Under the pieces are notes generated by a model, which had not been told where the DNA came from, did not search any database, and saw nothing but the letters and a program-made list of their open reading frames with translations. The position numbers and the translations under genes are program-made. Of a stretch of DNA of 64,000 nucleotides, positions 35,257 to 48,000 are shown one piece after another. Origin of the DNA: Hippophae tibetana (lineage: Eukaryota > Streptophyta > Magnoliopsida > Rosales > Elaeagnaceae). Where the stretch lies: NCBI GenBank assembly GCA_037013495.1, contig CM072811.1, positions 25,732,159-25,796,158 of the forward strand, given 5' to 3'. The stretch's first letter is position 1. Each line of letters begins with the position of its first letter.

Positions 35257-36986
35257 TGATGACTCTATAAAAGTAGAGTCACCATTGCATATTTATACTT
35301 AATATTTTCTTGTTTCATTTAATAAGTAATACTTTATTTTTGGGGTTAAAATATTAAAATATCAACTTTTTAGTGAAACTAAATGAAAATATATTTTTCA
35401 GAAATTTTATGGATTTTTTAATGTAGGATAAATCATAAGACATCACATGGATATTACATAAGCAAGGAGTTGACGAGACATGCCATGTAGAACTAATAAG
35501 TCGTACTTTTGGGGTTAAAAATATTAAAATATGAACATTTTAGTGAAAATATGTGTAAATATATTTTTCAAATTTTTTATAGATTTTTATGATTTTTTTA
35601 ATGTAGGACTAATCAGAAGACATCACATTGATGTCACACAAGTAGGGAGTTAATGAGACATGCCACGTGGATTCCATGCAAGGAAAGAAGGCTAATTGAA
35701 GAACGTCATGTGTACTAGGTAATGTAGAGTTATGCCACATGTCAGCACGATGTTTATTCTGAGTTCGTTGCATGGTCAATGAGCGTGCCACGCATCGTCA
35801 CCTGATTCATCCATTCTTCCCATTAAGGTGTCACACCATATCTGTGAATCATATCGCACCACATGACATTAACTCAGTCGTGTTGACCATGACTAATCCA
35901 CCCATACAACGCATCGTGCGTTAATTCGCCCAATAATTTCTCATGCCACATGTCACAATCCTATTGGCCCGTTATATTAATTTTTTATATTTTCGTCTCA
36001 ACTCTTAATCTAAAACTAGTCTAATGATCTAGATTTTACCTGAACATAATTTAACCCTCTAATTTCTCTATAACCCCTAAAGAACCAAAAAGTATCAAAA
36101 ACTTTTTATCAATTTTTGGTGCTAAGAAGAGAGAAAAATACAAAAATTAAAAAAATACAATTTTGGTGAAGATTCAATAATAGATTGGTGATACAATTAA
36201 GAAGAGTAATTGAATTTATTCTTCTTCTATTTTTTTTTATCAATTTTTATGTAATTCTTTATGAAAAACATGAACTTTATGAACAAAATTATATCTACTT
36301 GATATATTAATCTAGGGGTCTTATGAAACCATTTTTTTGCAAGTGATAATCTAATGTTTATCTTAATTATGATTTCAATTTAATTATATTATTTAATCTA
36401 ATTTTTATGATATTAATTGTTTGGCCAACCATTAATCTGGAGAGATAATTAAATAGATTTGAGATAATTATTTAATTGTTTGTCTTGATTAAATAACATA
36501 CATAGTTTCTAGACATAGATATATGATTCTTGTTTATGTGATCCATAATTGATGAACTTGATGAGTAATTTGCAATTTAATTGACATAAGTGTAGTTTGG
36601 TTAATTACTATATGATGTATAGTTTACATGAGAGAAGAATATATGTTAGATTAGATTCAATTAATTATGAAATTGATTGGTAATTATATTGATGGAGATT
36701 TTAGTGATTCACATATTTAAAAAATTAAGAGATTTAGTATTCTTAGATATTTCTCGTATATCTTTTTAACTGCTAATTTTGAGTTAATTGAATACTACTT
36801 TTTATTTTTATTTGTTTTAATTTTGTTTTCTTAACAAATAAAAACAAAAAAATTGATTTTTACTTTTTACTTTTAAAAATTAGTTTCTAATAACATAATC
36901 TTTATGATAATAATTTTTTTTATCATTATATTATTTGTTACGATATGTATACCTCTGCATATATTATACAACATTCGTATCGATTA
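35257..36986 (+). repeat. 5' LTR of Athila-like gypsy element
   Basis: Starts TGATGACTCTATAAAAGTAG with an inverted repeat (GACTCT-ataaaagt-AGAGTC). The 3' boundary is set by the degenerate primer-binding site at 36987. The U3 has a tandem duplication of about 178 bp (35315-35490 and 35493-35672). It also has a GC-richer section with repeated 'atgccacgtgg' and 'gccacatgtca' words. It is 1730 bp long, normal for Athila-type LTRs. A fragment of the same LTR lies at 2145-2615, and its first 45 bp recur at 39401. Confidence 0.65.
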
Positions 36987-37012
36987 AGTTTTTTGCATTG
37001 TTATTAAGGATT
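36987..37012 (+). other. degenerate primer-binding site
   Basis: 'agttttttgcattgttatta' followed by 'aggatta' keeps the frame of the AGTTTTTGGCGCCGTTGCCGGGGAT motif of Athila-type elements, with many substitutions. It separates the 5' LTR from the gag region and supports the + orientation. Confidence 0.45.
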
Positions 37013-37315
37013 ATTAACATTAGAAATTAATTTTTTTGTTTTATTTCATTTTATTTATTTTTCGTAAGTTTAATTTTATTTTTATTGATTTTACTTATTT
37101 TTTTCTTTATTTTCATAATTTTCATAATTTTTATTTATCTATTTAGTTATTTATTTTAATTTTAACTATTAAAAGTATGGTTGACTCTATTACATGAGCA
37201 GAGTCTTTAAAGGATAAATTTTGTCTTTAGAACCTAAAATCGAGCATACTTTTAATTAAATAAGAAAGCAAAAAGTTGTCATCTAAGTAATTAATCTTTT
37301 AGAAATAAACAATAA

Positions 37316-39070
37316 TGAGCTAAATCTGAACAACTAGATTCCTTTAATAGATAATAGGGATAGAGCTATGAGTGAATATGCATTATCTATGTTGAAAGAA
37401 CTAAATCCAAGAATTATAAGGCCAAATATTCAAGCTAATCAATTTGAACTAAAGCTAGTGATGTTTCAAATGTTATAAATAGTTGGACAATTCAATAGAT
37501 TCAAAACAAAGAATCCTCATTTATATCTCAGATTGTTTATTAAAGTTGGAAATTCATTCAAATTTAAATGTGTGACCGAGGAGGCGTCTAGGCTTAGATT
37601 GTTCTCAAAAAGACTCTTTTCAAGACTTTATTCGAACTTGACTAAAATTTTTGCCATCTATTTACATTACAACTTGGAATGATTTAGTGGTGAAATTCTT
37701 GATAAATTATTTCTCACCAACAAAGAATGTTAAGCTAAGGAATGACATTACCTCCCAAAAATATGAAAGGGAGTCTTCATATGAAGTATGGGAAAGATTC
37801 AAAGAATTGCTAAGGAAATGTCCTAACCATTGTATCTTTCCTTAGATTCAAATAGAGACTTTCTACCATGGTTTTAATACTCAGACAAGAACCATTGTTG
37901 ATGAATCCACTAGTGGAGCTTTGCTAGCCAAATCCTACAATCAAGCTTATGATTTACTTGAGAAAATGGCTAGAAATAATTATACATGGCCAATGGACAG
38001 AATGACATCTACAAGAAAAGCAGATGGAATGCATGAGGTAAATGATATCATAGTACTTACAGCTAAAGTTTCATCTTTGGTGAATCTTTTGAAAGCTCAA
38101 AACTCGCTAGTGATTATAAACGAGGTCTAAGATTTAAGGGTTTCTTGTGTGTTTTATGGTAGAACTCATTTGTTTGATAATTGTCCAAATAATCCTGAAT
38201 CAATATTCTATGTGGGTAAAGTGAACCAAAACAATAATTCATACTCGAACATATACAACTCAGGATAGAGATAACATCCAAGTTTCTCTTTGAATAACAA
38301 CAATTAAGGTGGTAATCAATTCAAACTTCAATAATTTCCACTACTTGGTTTTCAACAATCACAAACCTAAAAGAAGAAACCACATACTAAGGACAATACA
38401 AATTCTTTAATAGGGATGATGAAAGACTTCATCCAGTCAGTAAATAGAAAATTTTCAATTCAAGAGGCTTCAATTCGGAATTTAGAGGCTTAAATGGGGC
38501 AATTTTCCCAAGCTATAAGTCAAAGACCTAATGGTAACCTTCCAATTGACATAATTATAAACCCAAGAAGAGAAGGTTAGAAGCATTGAAACGTTATAGC
38601 CTTGAGGAGTGGTAAAACTCTAGAGAGAGAATATGAGACTCAAAAGGATGAGGATAAACATGAGACTCAAAGGGATGAAGAGAAACATGAAGCTAAAAAG
38701 GATGAGGAGAAACATGAAGCTAAAAAGGATGAGGAGGAACATGAAGCTAAAAAGGATGAGGAGGAACAAGTAGATAAAAGAATAAATGGAAAGGAAATTA
38801 TTCAACCAAAAAAAGAAACCTCTTCAAACCTATTATTCATTTCCTTCCAAGACTGCAAAAGCAGAAGTTAGATTAATTGTTTCCAAAATTTCTAGAAGTC
38901 TTTAAGAAGTTGCACATAAGTATACCATTTGTAGATACACTTGTAAAAATTCCCTCTTATGCCAAAATTTCTGAAGGACATCATGTCTAAGAAAAAGAGG
39001 CTTGGAAATAATGAAGCAATAACCTTGACTAAAGGTTGTATAAAAAGAAAAAATAGATAGAAAAAAAAGA
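37316..39070 (+). pseudogene. Athila-like gypsy gag-protease pseudogene
   Basis: Reading along the + strand in changing frames: 'LKELNPRIIRPNIQANQFEL' near 37397, 'HLYLRLFIKVGNSFK' near 37520, 'ITTWNDLVVKFL...YFSPTKN' and 'YEVWERFKELLRKCPNHC' (37651-37845), then 'LAKSYNQAYDLLEKMARNN' (37921). A zinc knuckle follows near 38135, whose second Cys is Tyr (CVFYGRTHLFDNC). The 'IALRSGK' motif that starts the linker to protease is at about 38598. The last recognisable part, near 38940-39050, corresponds to the region just before protease. RT, RNase H and integrase are absent because the 3' end follows immediately. Several stops (for example at 37843) show it is dead. Confidence 0.8.
38641..38770 (+). 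repeat. in-frame 27-bp tandem repeat in gag-pro linker
   Basis: About five units of 27 bp encode nine-residue acidic/basic repeats (KDEEKHEAK and variants) just after the ALRSGK motif. The units are an exact multiple of three and stay in frame, so the expansion occurred without breaking the local frame. Confidence 0.8.
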
Positions 39071-39357
39071 AAAAGAAAAAGAAAAACTCAGAACACAACT
39101 ATCTTTCTATAGAAAAAGAAAATAAAATTGAAAATAAGTATGGGGTGTTATGGAATTACAAAAACAAAAGTGGAATAAAAAATATGGAAATAATGATAAG
39201 ATATGATGCACTAAAATATCAAATAAAAGCTCAATTGTAGTTAAAAAGTACACGATGATTGTACAATTTTTTAGGGTGATAGTTTTCACTAAATATGCAT
39301 TTATTAATAGATATTTATATACAAATATATTTTCCATCCCATTTTATATAGTTAGAC

Positions 39358-39400
39358 TTGGCTTTACTTGAGGACAAGCAACGAGTTAAGTTTAGGGGTG
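39358..39400 (+). other. gypsy polypurine tract region
   Basis: 'tacttgaggacaagcaacga' followed by 'gttaagtttaggggtg' is the conserved 3' internal end of many plant gypsy elements (CTTGAGGACAAGC...TTTGGGGGTG). It immediately precedes the LTR start at 39401. Confidence 0.7.
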
Positions 39401-40770
39401 TGGTAACTCTATGAAAGTAGAATCATCAGTGTATTTTTTTACTTAGTTGCGCTCGTTAGAACCCTAAACACTTGCCAACATGTCCAATACACATCTATTA
39501 TCATTTTTTAAAGATATTTTTCCACTTTTTTAGCCTTTTCCTTACCTATAAAAATCTTATTTCCCCCATTGTAAAAAACACACCTTAAGACACAATTTTC
39601 TCAGCTCTTTCTTGCTCTAGATTTCTCTCTCTATAAAGTTTTATTTTTTTAGTTTTTAGTTTTAAAGTTCTTCTCTTTTTGAGAAGAACTAGCTATGCTT
39701 TTATAGATTTATAGTTTTTTATTTAATAAACAGAAATAAAAATCCGTTTAAAGGTTTTTTAGAAACAGAATTAGCATCAAGGTTCTATAAGGATTCTTTT
39801 GAGATATAATTTTAAAATGAATTATTTACAGTTATTTTTATGTTTTATTCTTATATGTTATATTTAATTTGTCTGTGATTAAATTTAACATGGTTAACTA
39901 TTTGTAAATATGATATAATAATATCATTGTTATGCTTGCGAAATATTAAATAAGTAAAATATTTATATAAAATAAATTGATTTTGTTTTTATTCAAGATT
40001 TTATATAAAGGGTATTAAAGAGAAATATATTATTTTTCATTACAAACTTAAATGTAAAAATTATATTTTAAGGTTTAATTATCTGGTCTTTTTTAGAGTA
40101 ATGTTCTTTAATTTTTTGATATAAGTTCCCTGTAGTTAGAGTCAGTACTCAAATAATTAAATTCTTAGGTTTTATTTGGACACATTGAATAAAGTTTAAA
40201 ATGTCTAAGCTCAACAAAGGTGGCCTTTAAATGGTTCATTTTCAATCTCTTAGGAAAAAAGAAATTAATTTAATTAATCAAATTAATTATCGATCACACT
40301 CATAGGTGTTAATTAATTTGTTTAATTAACAACGGTTATCTAACCCCACCAAAGGTGATATTTATATACAAAAAGAGATAATCAACAAATATCTATTTAT
40401 ATCTTTAATAACCTAAATAATATAAGAAAATATAATTAACTTAATTATTATATACATAAATACTCTACTGTTACAAATGATAAAAAAAATCATAAATGTT
40501 TATTGAATCCATATCTATGTTTATTTTTTGTTATTAGATTGGGAAACACAAAAATCAAAATATCATTACAGGATGTTTAAGATTTAATTTTGTTTTTAAG
40601 AGTTCGAGTAATAAATTAAATACTACATATATTACTTCATTATATCGACGTTAGGAGTATATTTATCATTTTCTATAAAATGATTCGTGCACTTGCAAGA
40701 GTTTAACAAATATATAACCAAAGTATTTGCAGGATCAGTATTACTAACCCAATGCCGATTCTTCTCATCA
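39401..40770 (+). repeat. chimeric 3' LTR: Athila-like start joined to LARD-type LTR
   Basis: The first roughly 45 bases (TGGTAACTCTATGAAAGTAG onward) match the LTR start at 35257. From about 39460 to the end at 40770 ('cttctcatca') the sequence matches the LARD-family LTR instead. That part includes 'cttacctataaaaatc' (TATA-like, about 39541), 'ttgattttgtttttattcaag' near 39975 and 'gtatttgcagga' near 40725. Most likely a deletion joined the gypsy 3' LTR to a neighbouring LARD solo LTR. Template switching is another possibility. Confidence 0.7.
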
Positions 40771-41629
40771 TCTCTCAAATTGTTTTACAAAAATTGAATG
40801 ATATTTTGTTTAGACTTCTTTCTTTAATTAATCTATCAAATATTGTGTGGTTATATTTGATTGATTGATAAGCCTATTGCTTTTATGATCTTGTGATTTC
40901 ATGTTCATATAACTTCATTTTTATCACGTTCTTGGATGTTTGGATCAAATAATTTTGTGTGTAATCATAATTATTTGATTTAATTATTTAACTTTAAAAA
41001 ATATATTATTGAACTTGTGCTTCAAATTTCATTCTAGGGTTTGCAATATAATTTGATTTAATTCATTTATTCTTGAATATTCTAGCTAGAGTTTTCCATT
41101 ATTGAATCTATTGTAGGAAACATATTATACTTGTATTATTGTGCTAACTTTTCATGTACTGGTTGAATGGTTTCGATTACTCATATGACTTGAGTTTATC
41201 AAAACATTGGTTTGAATCCATGCACCTATGTTGTGGAGATAGTGAAAGAAGTAGCGACTTGTAAGTATTTTACTTTGGGCGCATTATCATGGAGGTTAGT
41301 TTAAGTCCTCGCTTTTTAGTTGAATATTGATTTTCATAGTGAAGAGTTATTTGGTTCGGTGGACTAGTGGTTTTTGTCTTTAGTTATTGGTGTGGCCTAT
41401 GTTGTTTCACCAAAATATCATGTTTAAAGTTCTTATTTCTTTTCACTTTATATTATTTACATACGATTTCATGTCTGGTCGCTTGTGATTTTATAATTAG
41501 TCATAATTTGAAAATTTACCTATTTGTTCCCTCTAGTTAATTAGATCTATAATTATAAACTTTTAATTCATATTAGAGTGGGTCACTACATATACTTAGT
41601 GTTTTCCTAGGACCTCGTTATGGATCATT
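40771..41629. other. non-coding spacer, possible retroelement interior
   Basis: No reading frame of note. Phrases such as 'tggtttcgattactcatatg' and 'ggttcggtggactagtgg' look like complex non-coding DNA of an LTR element, but no boundary can be assigned. 41581-41630 may be the outer flank or primer-site side of the following LTR. Confidence 0.35.
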
Positions 41630-43435
41630 TGATAAAGGGTTTGTCTCTATTGTCTCTTTAAGAGAACATGAACGTGCAAGTATACACAATCACAAGTAAT
41701 AAATGATAAGTAAGATATCGTTCCCATAGAGATTTGTTACTATTATTCATTAAATAATAAAATTGTTTCAATTTTATTTTATCCAAACAATCGAAAGTTT
41801 GATGGGGGTTTCACGAAACTAATTTTTGATAACAAATTATAAGAAAATTCTAGGATTGTAGTTTCACCAAATTAATCTACTTGAATCATATTAGTTTCTC
41901 TTGATTTATGTTCTCACATTTAATTTGTCAACCAAGAACTTCTAATTTATCCATATGTCTCTTCCGATAACAAATAGACACATCTCGCTAAAATAATTTA
42001 CTATATTCCTATGAGAATTTAATTTACCAAGATTCATTAAGTTCAAAGTTCTCAAATAGCTACACATACAATAAAGGTATATTCCTATCACTTATATATA
42101 TATATGTTATTCTATCTAGGAGAAACAACACAAAAATTTATTTATCAAGTTTATTTAAGTGTCACAGTTTAATTGATTAATCTTCCAACAATCAAAAGCA
42201 TTAAGCACAAATAGAATAAACAAATTAAACATCTCATAAATCATTCAAAAATAATTAATCCAAGCTTCATAATATAAGTTACATGGCAACCCTAGAACAA
42301 TTAAATTAGTTCATAGCAAATATTAAAATTACAATACGAAAATATGAAGACATTTAAGGAACATTAAATGAAGAACAACAAAAAGAATTAGAAGTATTTC
42401 ATCTCTACGTTCTCTATTTTTCTTCCTTGGTAGAACCACAACAAAAGCCAAAAATGGCTTCTACGTGTTCTCTCTTCTCCCTCTTTTCAGAACCATAATA
42501 ACCCAATATTTATGCCTTCAGCTCTCTCAAAAAAATACATCACACAATATTTTTTACAACACACGTGTAGAAGAGGGAGACAAAGAAATACATCACAAAA
42601 TATAATTTAAACACGTGTGTAGAAGTGGGAGACAAGGGTGAAAAATTAAGCTGGCGAGAGAAATTTTCTGTGTTTTTATTTCACAATATGCATGCCACGT
42701 GTCGGCATATGATTTGCTACAATAATAACAACACATGTGGCAGCTTCGTATTGCGTGGGATTTGTGGGCACACACGAATCAGGTGGACTGCGTCGCACGA
42801 GAAATATGCACGCTACTCTGTGCGCAACAGCTGGCTTCCACTCGCGTGGAGCTTGCGACGCACGCACAATCTAAACCATTCGTTGTTTGATCTAATGGTG
42901 GGTGATGAAGGGCGCATCTTAGGGGAATCATCTTCGTAGACAGGTGGGCCCTACTCTACATACCGAACTACGTATACAGGTGGACCCCACTCTACACGTC
43001 GAACAGTATGCCATCTATAAACACTTCCAATCGCCCCTGCAGCTTTGCATCTCACTCGCATAATCCTCACCGTTGATTGTTTGATCTGATGGTGCATGAG
43101 GCGCGTTGACAATGCCACGCATGGTACTCCTTCTCTGCGTAGAGAAACAAAGTTTGGTTAATTGCATTCAAGACCTTTATATTAATTAAAATTAACTTTT
43201 AATTTTTTTTATTTACAATTAAGCCCACTTTTAATTCAAATTAAATTTTTAACTTTTATTATTTGTAATTAAGCCCACTTTTAATTCAAATTCTTTAATT
43301 TTCTCTAAAAAAATATATTCCTTAAAAAATAACAGTAAATATTAATTTAAGAACATAAAATTAACTAAAAAATTAAGAAAATAGTAATTATAATTAATAA
43401 ATTAGACAAAATAACTCTAAAATATAGAGTTATCA
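41630..43435 (-). repeat. probable solo LTR on minus strand
   Basis: Read on the minus strand, it starts at 43435 with TGATAACTCTATATTTTAGAG, again a TGA start plus an inverted repeat (AACTCT-atatttt-AGAGTT). A TATA-like 'gcataaatatt' lies near 42510, followed by leader sequence 'gaaaagagggagaagagag'. The end carries a conserved 'gggaacgatatcttacttat' stretch seen near the end of many gypsy LTRs (41706-41740). No internal sequence joins either side. The proposed end at 41630 (TTTATCA) is less certain than the start. The flanking 5-mers do not match. Confidence 0.5.
42600..43150. other. GC-richer segment with direct repeats inside the LTR
   Basis: Two direct repeats stand out: 'acaggtgggccctactctac' (42940) with 'acaggtggaccccactctac' (42975), and 'cgttgtttgatctaatggtg' (42880) with 'cgttgattgtttgatctgat' (43072). 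They lie in the U3 of the putative minus-strand LTR. Overlapping open frames on both strands reflect the GC content and are not supported as genes. Confidence 0.5.
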
Positions 43436-43499
43436 GTCTCTAACCCATGCTCCCTTCTATGATGGGTTTAACTACCATACTAGAAAGCTCGTATGAGAG

Positions 43500-45075
43500 T
43501 CTTTTTATGTTTTATAAATGAAAGTGTGTAGAATTATATTATATATGGTTGGGAACCATTTGTGGTTACCAAAGATAATATTTTTACACTTAAACTTAAG
43601 AATGAATGGACCACTAAAGATAAAACTTGTAGTAACTAAAATTGGAAAGGAATTAATGATATCTTTAGTGATATGTCTGTTGATGAGTTCCGTCGTATCT
43701 CTGATGTTGATACGACTAAGCGTTCTTGGATTACTTTAGAGGTTTCCCATGAGAGCACCATTGAAGTTAAAAGAACCAAACTTTGCATGCTAGGAACTAG
43801 GTTTGAAAACCTTAGGATGGAAGAAGATGAAACATTTTTTGAGTTTTGTTAATTTATGTGATATTGCTAACATCTCTTCAAATGTTGGAGAGAAAATTGA
43901 AAAAAATTGGTTGGTTAGAAATATTCTTTTCACATTACCATATCACTTTCATACAAATTTTATTACCATGGATGAAAGCAATGATGTAGACAGAATCAAA
44001 ATTGAGGAACTCTTTGGTTTACTTCAAATTTTTGACTTAAGTTTTTTGAATATCTCCAAGGAACAAAGGTATCACTTTTAAAACTACCATGTTTAAAGAT
44101 GGTGATAATGAAAATGATGAGGATTGAATAATTCAAACTCTTATAAAAAAGGCTCAAGAAAATCTTCATTAGAGCAATTCACAGAGTAATTGGCCATCAA
44201 GCCCTTCAAAGGATCAAAATCTAAGAGAACTTGCCTATGAGCTCGGAAGGTAAGCTAAACCTACAAGACCCAATTTTTTTTAATGCAATGGGATTGGTCT
44301 TATTGTAGCTAAGTATGCTAACAAAAATAAGATAACTTAAAGGGCTTTATATACTACCCTTAGAGACTTATAAAGTGACAACGACAATCCTAATGACTCA
44401 AAAATTTGTGGCACCAGCTACCTGAGATTTACTATAAAGATTTATGGACATTCTAATAAGTCTGACTTTGGTTTAGATAATGGGAAAAGTGATGATGAAT
44501 TTCTACTCAATAAATTTAATGCAAATAGTCTTGATGAATTGTTTATTAATTTAGTTAGCAGTAAAAGACAAAATGATAGGCTACTAGTAGAAGTAACCAA
44601 ATTAAATGATAAACTTAAATCCTATGAAATTAATTCCCTAATCTTAGAAAAATAAAAAATTGAGCTGTCTGAACATGCTAATGTTTTGAATTCAAGTCTT
44701 ACAAATTTTAAAAAAGAAACAAGAATTTAGTGCCTGAACTTAAAGAATCAAAAGAAGCTATAGAGAGATTGATCATTGGAGCTGAAAGTCTAAACAAAGT
44801 TCTTGACTATGAAAAACATATTAGAGACAAGAGAGGGATAGGTTATGTGGGTGAGTACTCTACGCTATCATTTTCAAAAATAGCTCAATTTATAACACCA
44901 TCTAACCCTCTTCTTTATGTAGTACATATGGCCTTGGTTATGAGGATAAGAGTTCCACATATTAACATCAAAAACTACTTTTGTAAGGCCTTCTAACTCT
45001 ACTCATACGACTACCTATTATGTTATCACTACGGTAGGAAAAGTCACATTAGACTCAAGTGTCAATTTTTGATAA
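43500..45075 (+). pseudogene. Ty1/copia gag pseudogene
   Basis: 'DMSVDEFRRISDVDTTKRSW' near 43671 and 'GTRFENLRMEEDETFFEFC' near 43792 are followed, in shifting frames, by 'RNILFTLPYHFHTNFITMDE' near 43920. This is the UBN2-type gag of copia elements. A second half (44500-44990) has a coiled-coil-like segment and 'RDKRGIGYVGEYS'. Then comes a knuckle-like CYHYGRKSHIRLKC near 45015, where the second Cys has become Tyr. Frameshifts and stops occur throughout. The organisation, with a long gag, coiled coil and GxGY motif, resembles SIRE/Maximus-type copia elements. Confidence 0.75.
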
Positions 45076-48000
45076 ATAATCATAAATTTTAAAATTCCTT
45101 CTATGTTTCTAGTTATAGGACTCATAATTATCATCCACCGATGAATATTATGTCCAATAATTATACTAGAAAGCATAAAGTTGTTGGTTTAAATAGGCTA
45201 GTGAATTTCAACACATTTAATTCTAGGACTAATTATCATCATCCTACCATGTATGTTGCATAATTTAGGATGAATGTGAAATCCAAAGAGAATTCTAAGA
45301 AAATGCCTACAATAACTTAGGTACTTAATTTCCAACTCAAGGTAAAGAGAAACTAAAATTCAACAAAATTTAGTATAGGAAAAATTGTCTTTTTTTGATC
45401 ACAAGATCGTCCCCATATGTTCACCAAAGTAGTTTTGCTTGAATACTTAGTTGACCCTAGGTAAGCATCGTTAGTTTGTTTTTGTATTGATGTTTGTTTA
45501 TTAATAAAATAAAATAAAAAATAAAAACAAGGGGAATAGATTTGTTTAACAATGAAATATACTTTACATACTACTTTTCTTTACAAACTTAACCTATTAT
45601 GATTCACTTTTCATTGAGTAATTGAGTATTTTTACTTGTGCATTTACTTTATTTTTTTCACATATGGTGATCGATGTTGATTATAACTTATTCAAACACT
45701 CATTGAATATACATGTATATCATGCTTACAATTTATGATTTATTTTGTGAGATTTTAAGGCTTATGCTAACAATGACTACAAAACTGTGTTTGAGAAATA
45801 TTTCACTTTCAAAATATTTTACTATGGAGAGACACCTAGTTTTGAAAGGATTACCTAATGTGATGTGTGCAGCTACGGTAGTGAGCAGAGAGAGATACCT
45901 TACAACTAGTGTAAAAGTTATAATACTGAGTTTCTGATTCGTGCATGATTCCTTAAAATAATAGAAAAATATTATCATGCACAAAAATAAATATTTAATA
46001 GTTGGTTATAGAAAAAGAAAATAAATAAATAAATAATCATTCCCTTTATATATATAGAATAAAAATTTTAAGTTCTCTCTAAGTATATATTTTTTATTTG
46101 GTGAAATTGAGGATTTAATTATGTTCTTTCAAGATAGGTGATATTCCTTTCTTTAAATCTTCCTTGATAAGTCATAAATGAATAAATTGATATACTTTTG
46201 AATTTCAAACATGTATCTTATTTTGGATGATTTTCGATATGTCATTATATATATTAATATTTATGTGTGTCTTGTCCATATACCTCTTCTTTCAATGGAT
46301 AGTCAAAATTTGAAGAAAATTAATTTCTTAATTGAGTTCTATTTTAAGTCATGTTTATATAAGTCTTCTACCCACAATTAAAAAGAAAACAATTATATAT
46401 CTTGGATTTTATAAATTTTTGTTTTATTCTACTTTATTTTGGGAAGTTATAGAACTTATAGAAGTCAATGCATTAAATACATTACATTCCTTCTCATATT
46501 GAATTAAATTATCTTTGTATGAAAAAAGAGAGAGAGTAATTATTAATAGGAGAGATATTGAAGATAGGGGGTGAACCCATTGATTAAGTGTTCTATTTAC
46601 TATTAGTTATTACACATAGTGGGAGAATACATTTGATTAAGTGTTCACTTTTGATATTTTATATAGGGGGAGTAATTTTAATATTAAAATTATTCTATCT
46701 ATTCTTACTCACTGCTTATGTTTATTTCTTCACTTTGTTATTATTATGTACACTGAACTAATGAACAATAAATCTTTCGAGACAAGTTGTGTGCCTATTT
46801 GTCAAATTTATTTTCAATATACATATATGTTGTAAAGATTCATATGAGGATGGCTTTATTGGATTATAGAATAGAACCACTATATTAAAATTTTATTTTT
46901 CCTATAAGTATCATGTAACGAAAGAGGGGTTTTGTCACATGAATATGCCAAATATGAAGATTGTAAGGTATATTATTGTTTGGAAATATTCTTGTACAAA
47001 ACATTTAAATGTAAACTAATTTCTAGGCATGTTTTCTTGTCCACTATTCAAATCGAAAAAATTTCCGAGTTTTAATTCAATATGTTTTAGGTATATACTT
47101 GTCCTTATGCACGTTAGAATAAAAGCTATACACTTAGGAACATTTGGTATATACATTAGTCAATCGATCGAGTACTAGATCGATAATTGAACGGGTTAGA
47201 TCAATTTAGGATCAATTGTGTTTGATCTACTTGATTTCATGTATTTTGTTCATTATTGCTAGATCGATCAACTTAAAATATTTATATAAATTTGAGCCAA
47301 TTTATGAAAATATCATTTAATTTTTCTCTTAATATGCTTAAATGTTTTTAAAATATGTCCTAATATATAGATTAAGATATAACCTAAATTATAGGTTGAA
47401 ATATAGGATAAGATATAGGCTAAAATATAGTTTAAATTATAATCTAAAATAGTAGATAAAATATAAACTAAAATACTGGATCAATCGTGTCGCAATATTT
47501 GGTTTTTAAAGTCTAAACTAATAAATAATAATAATAATATGGTAAAAATAAGATTGATTCAAACAATTCTAGGCAAATAAGAAATTAACAATCAATGGAT
47601 AATTTATGAGAATAATTAGTTAGTTAACCATACTTATTCATAATTAATTAGATTATTAAAGATGTAAATTAAGACAGAGATTAGATTCTTTGTTAATAAT
47701 AACAATTAATATCCTTAGATGGTGATCACTAACTCATTAGATTAAATTTTGTTTTATTTCTAAAAAATAGAAAATCATTTAAATTATTGCTTGAGGAGAA
47801 GTACATAATTTAAAATCTTATTCAATGTGTCAAAATTTGATCCTAAATCCTAACTTTCATATTTTAAATTTATTATGATAAATATATCATAACATATAAA
47901 TCAATAATAAACTTTATATAAATATTGAATGAAGAAATAATCTCAATTTATTTTATAAAAATATAAACCAAAATTAATTTTCACACATATGCCAGTAAAA

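Noticed and set aside
42593-42939. Overlapping frames on both strands in the GC-richer segment
   Set aside because: They lie in the U3 of a putative LTR, with direct repeats and no domain. They are composition artefacts.
46641-46835. 64-codon frame with hydrophobic character
   Set aside because: T-rich DNA gives hydrophobic translations by chance. It lies in decayed copia DNA.
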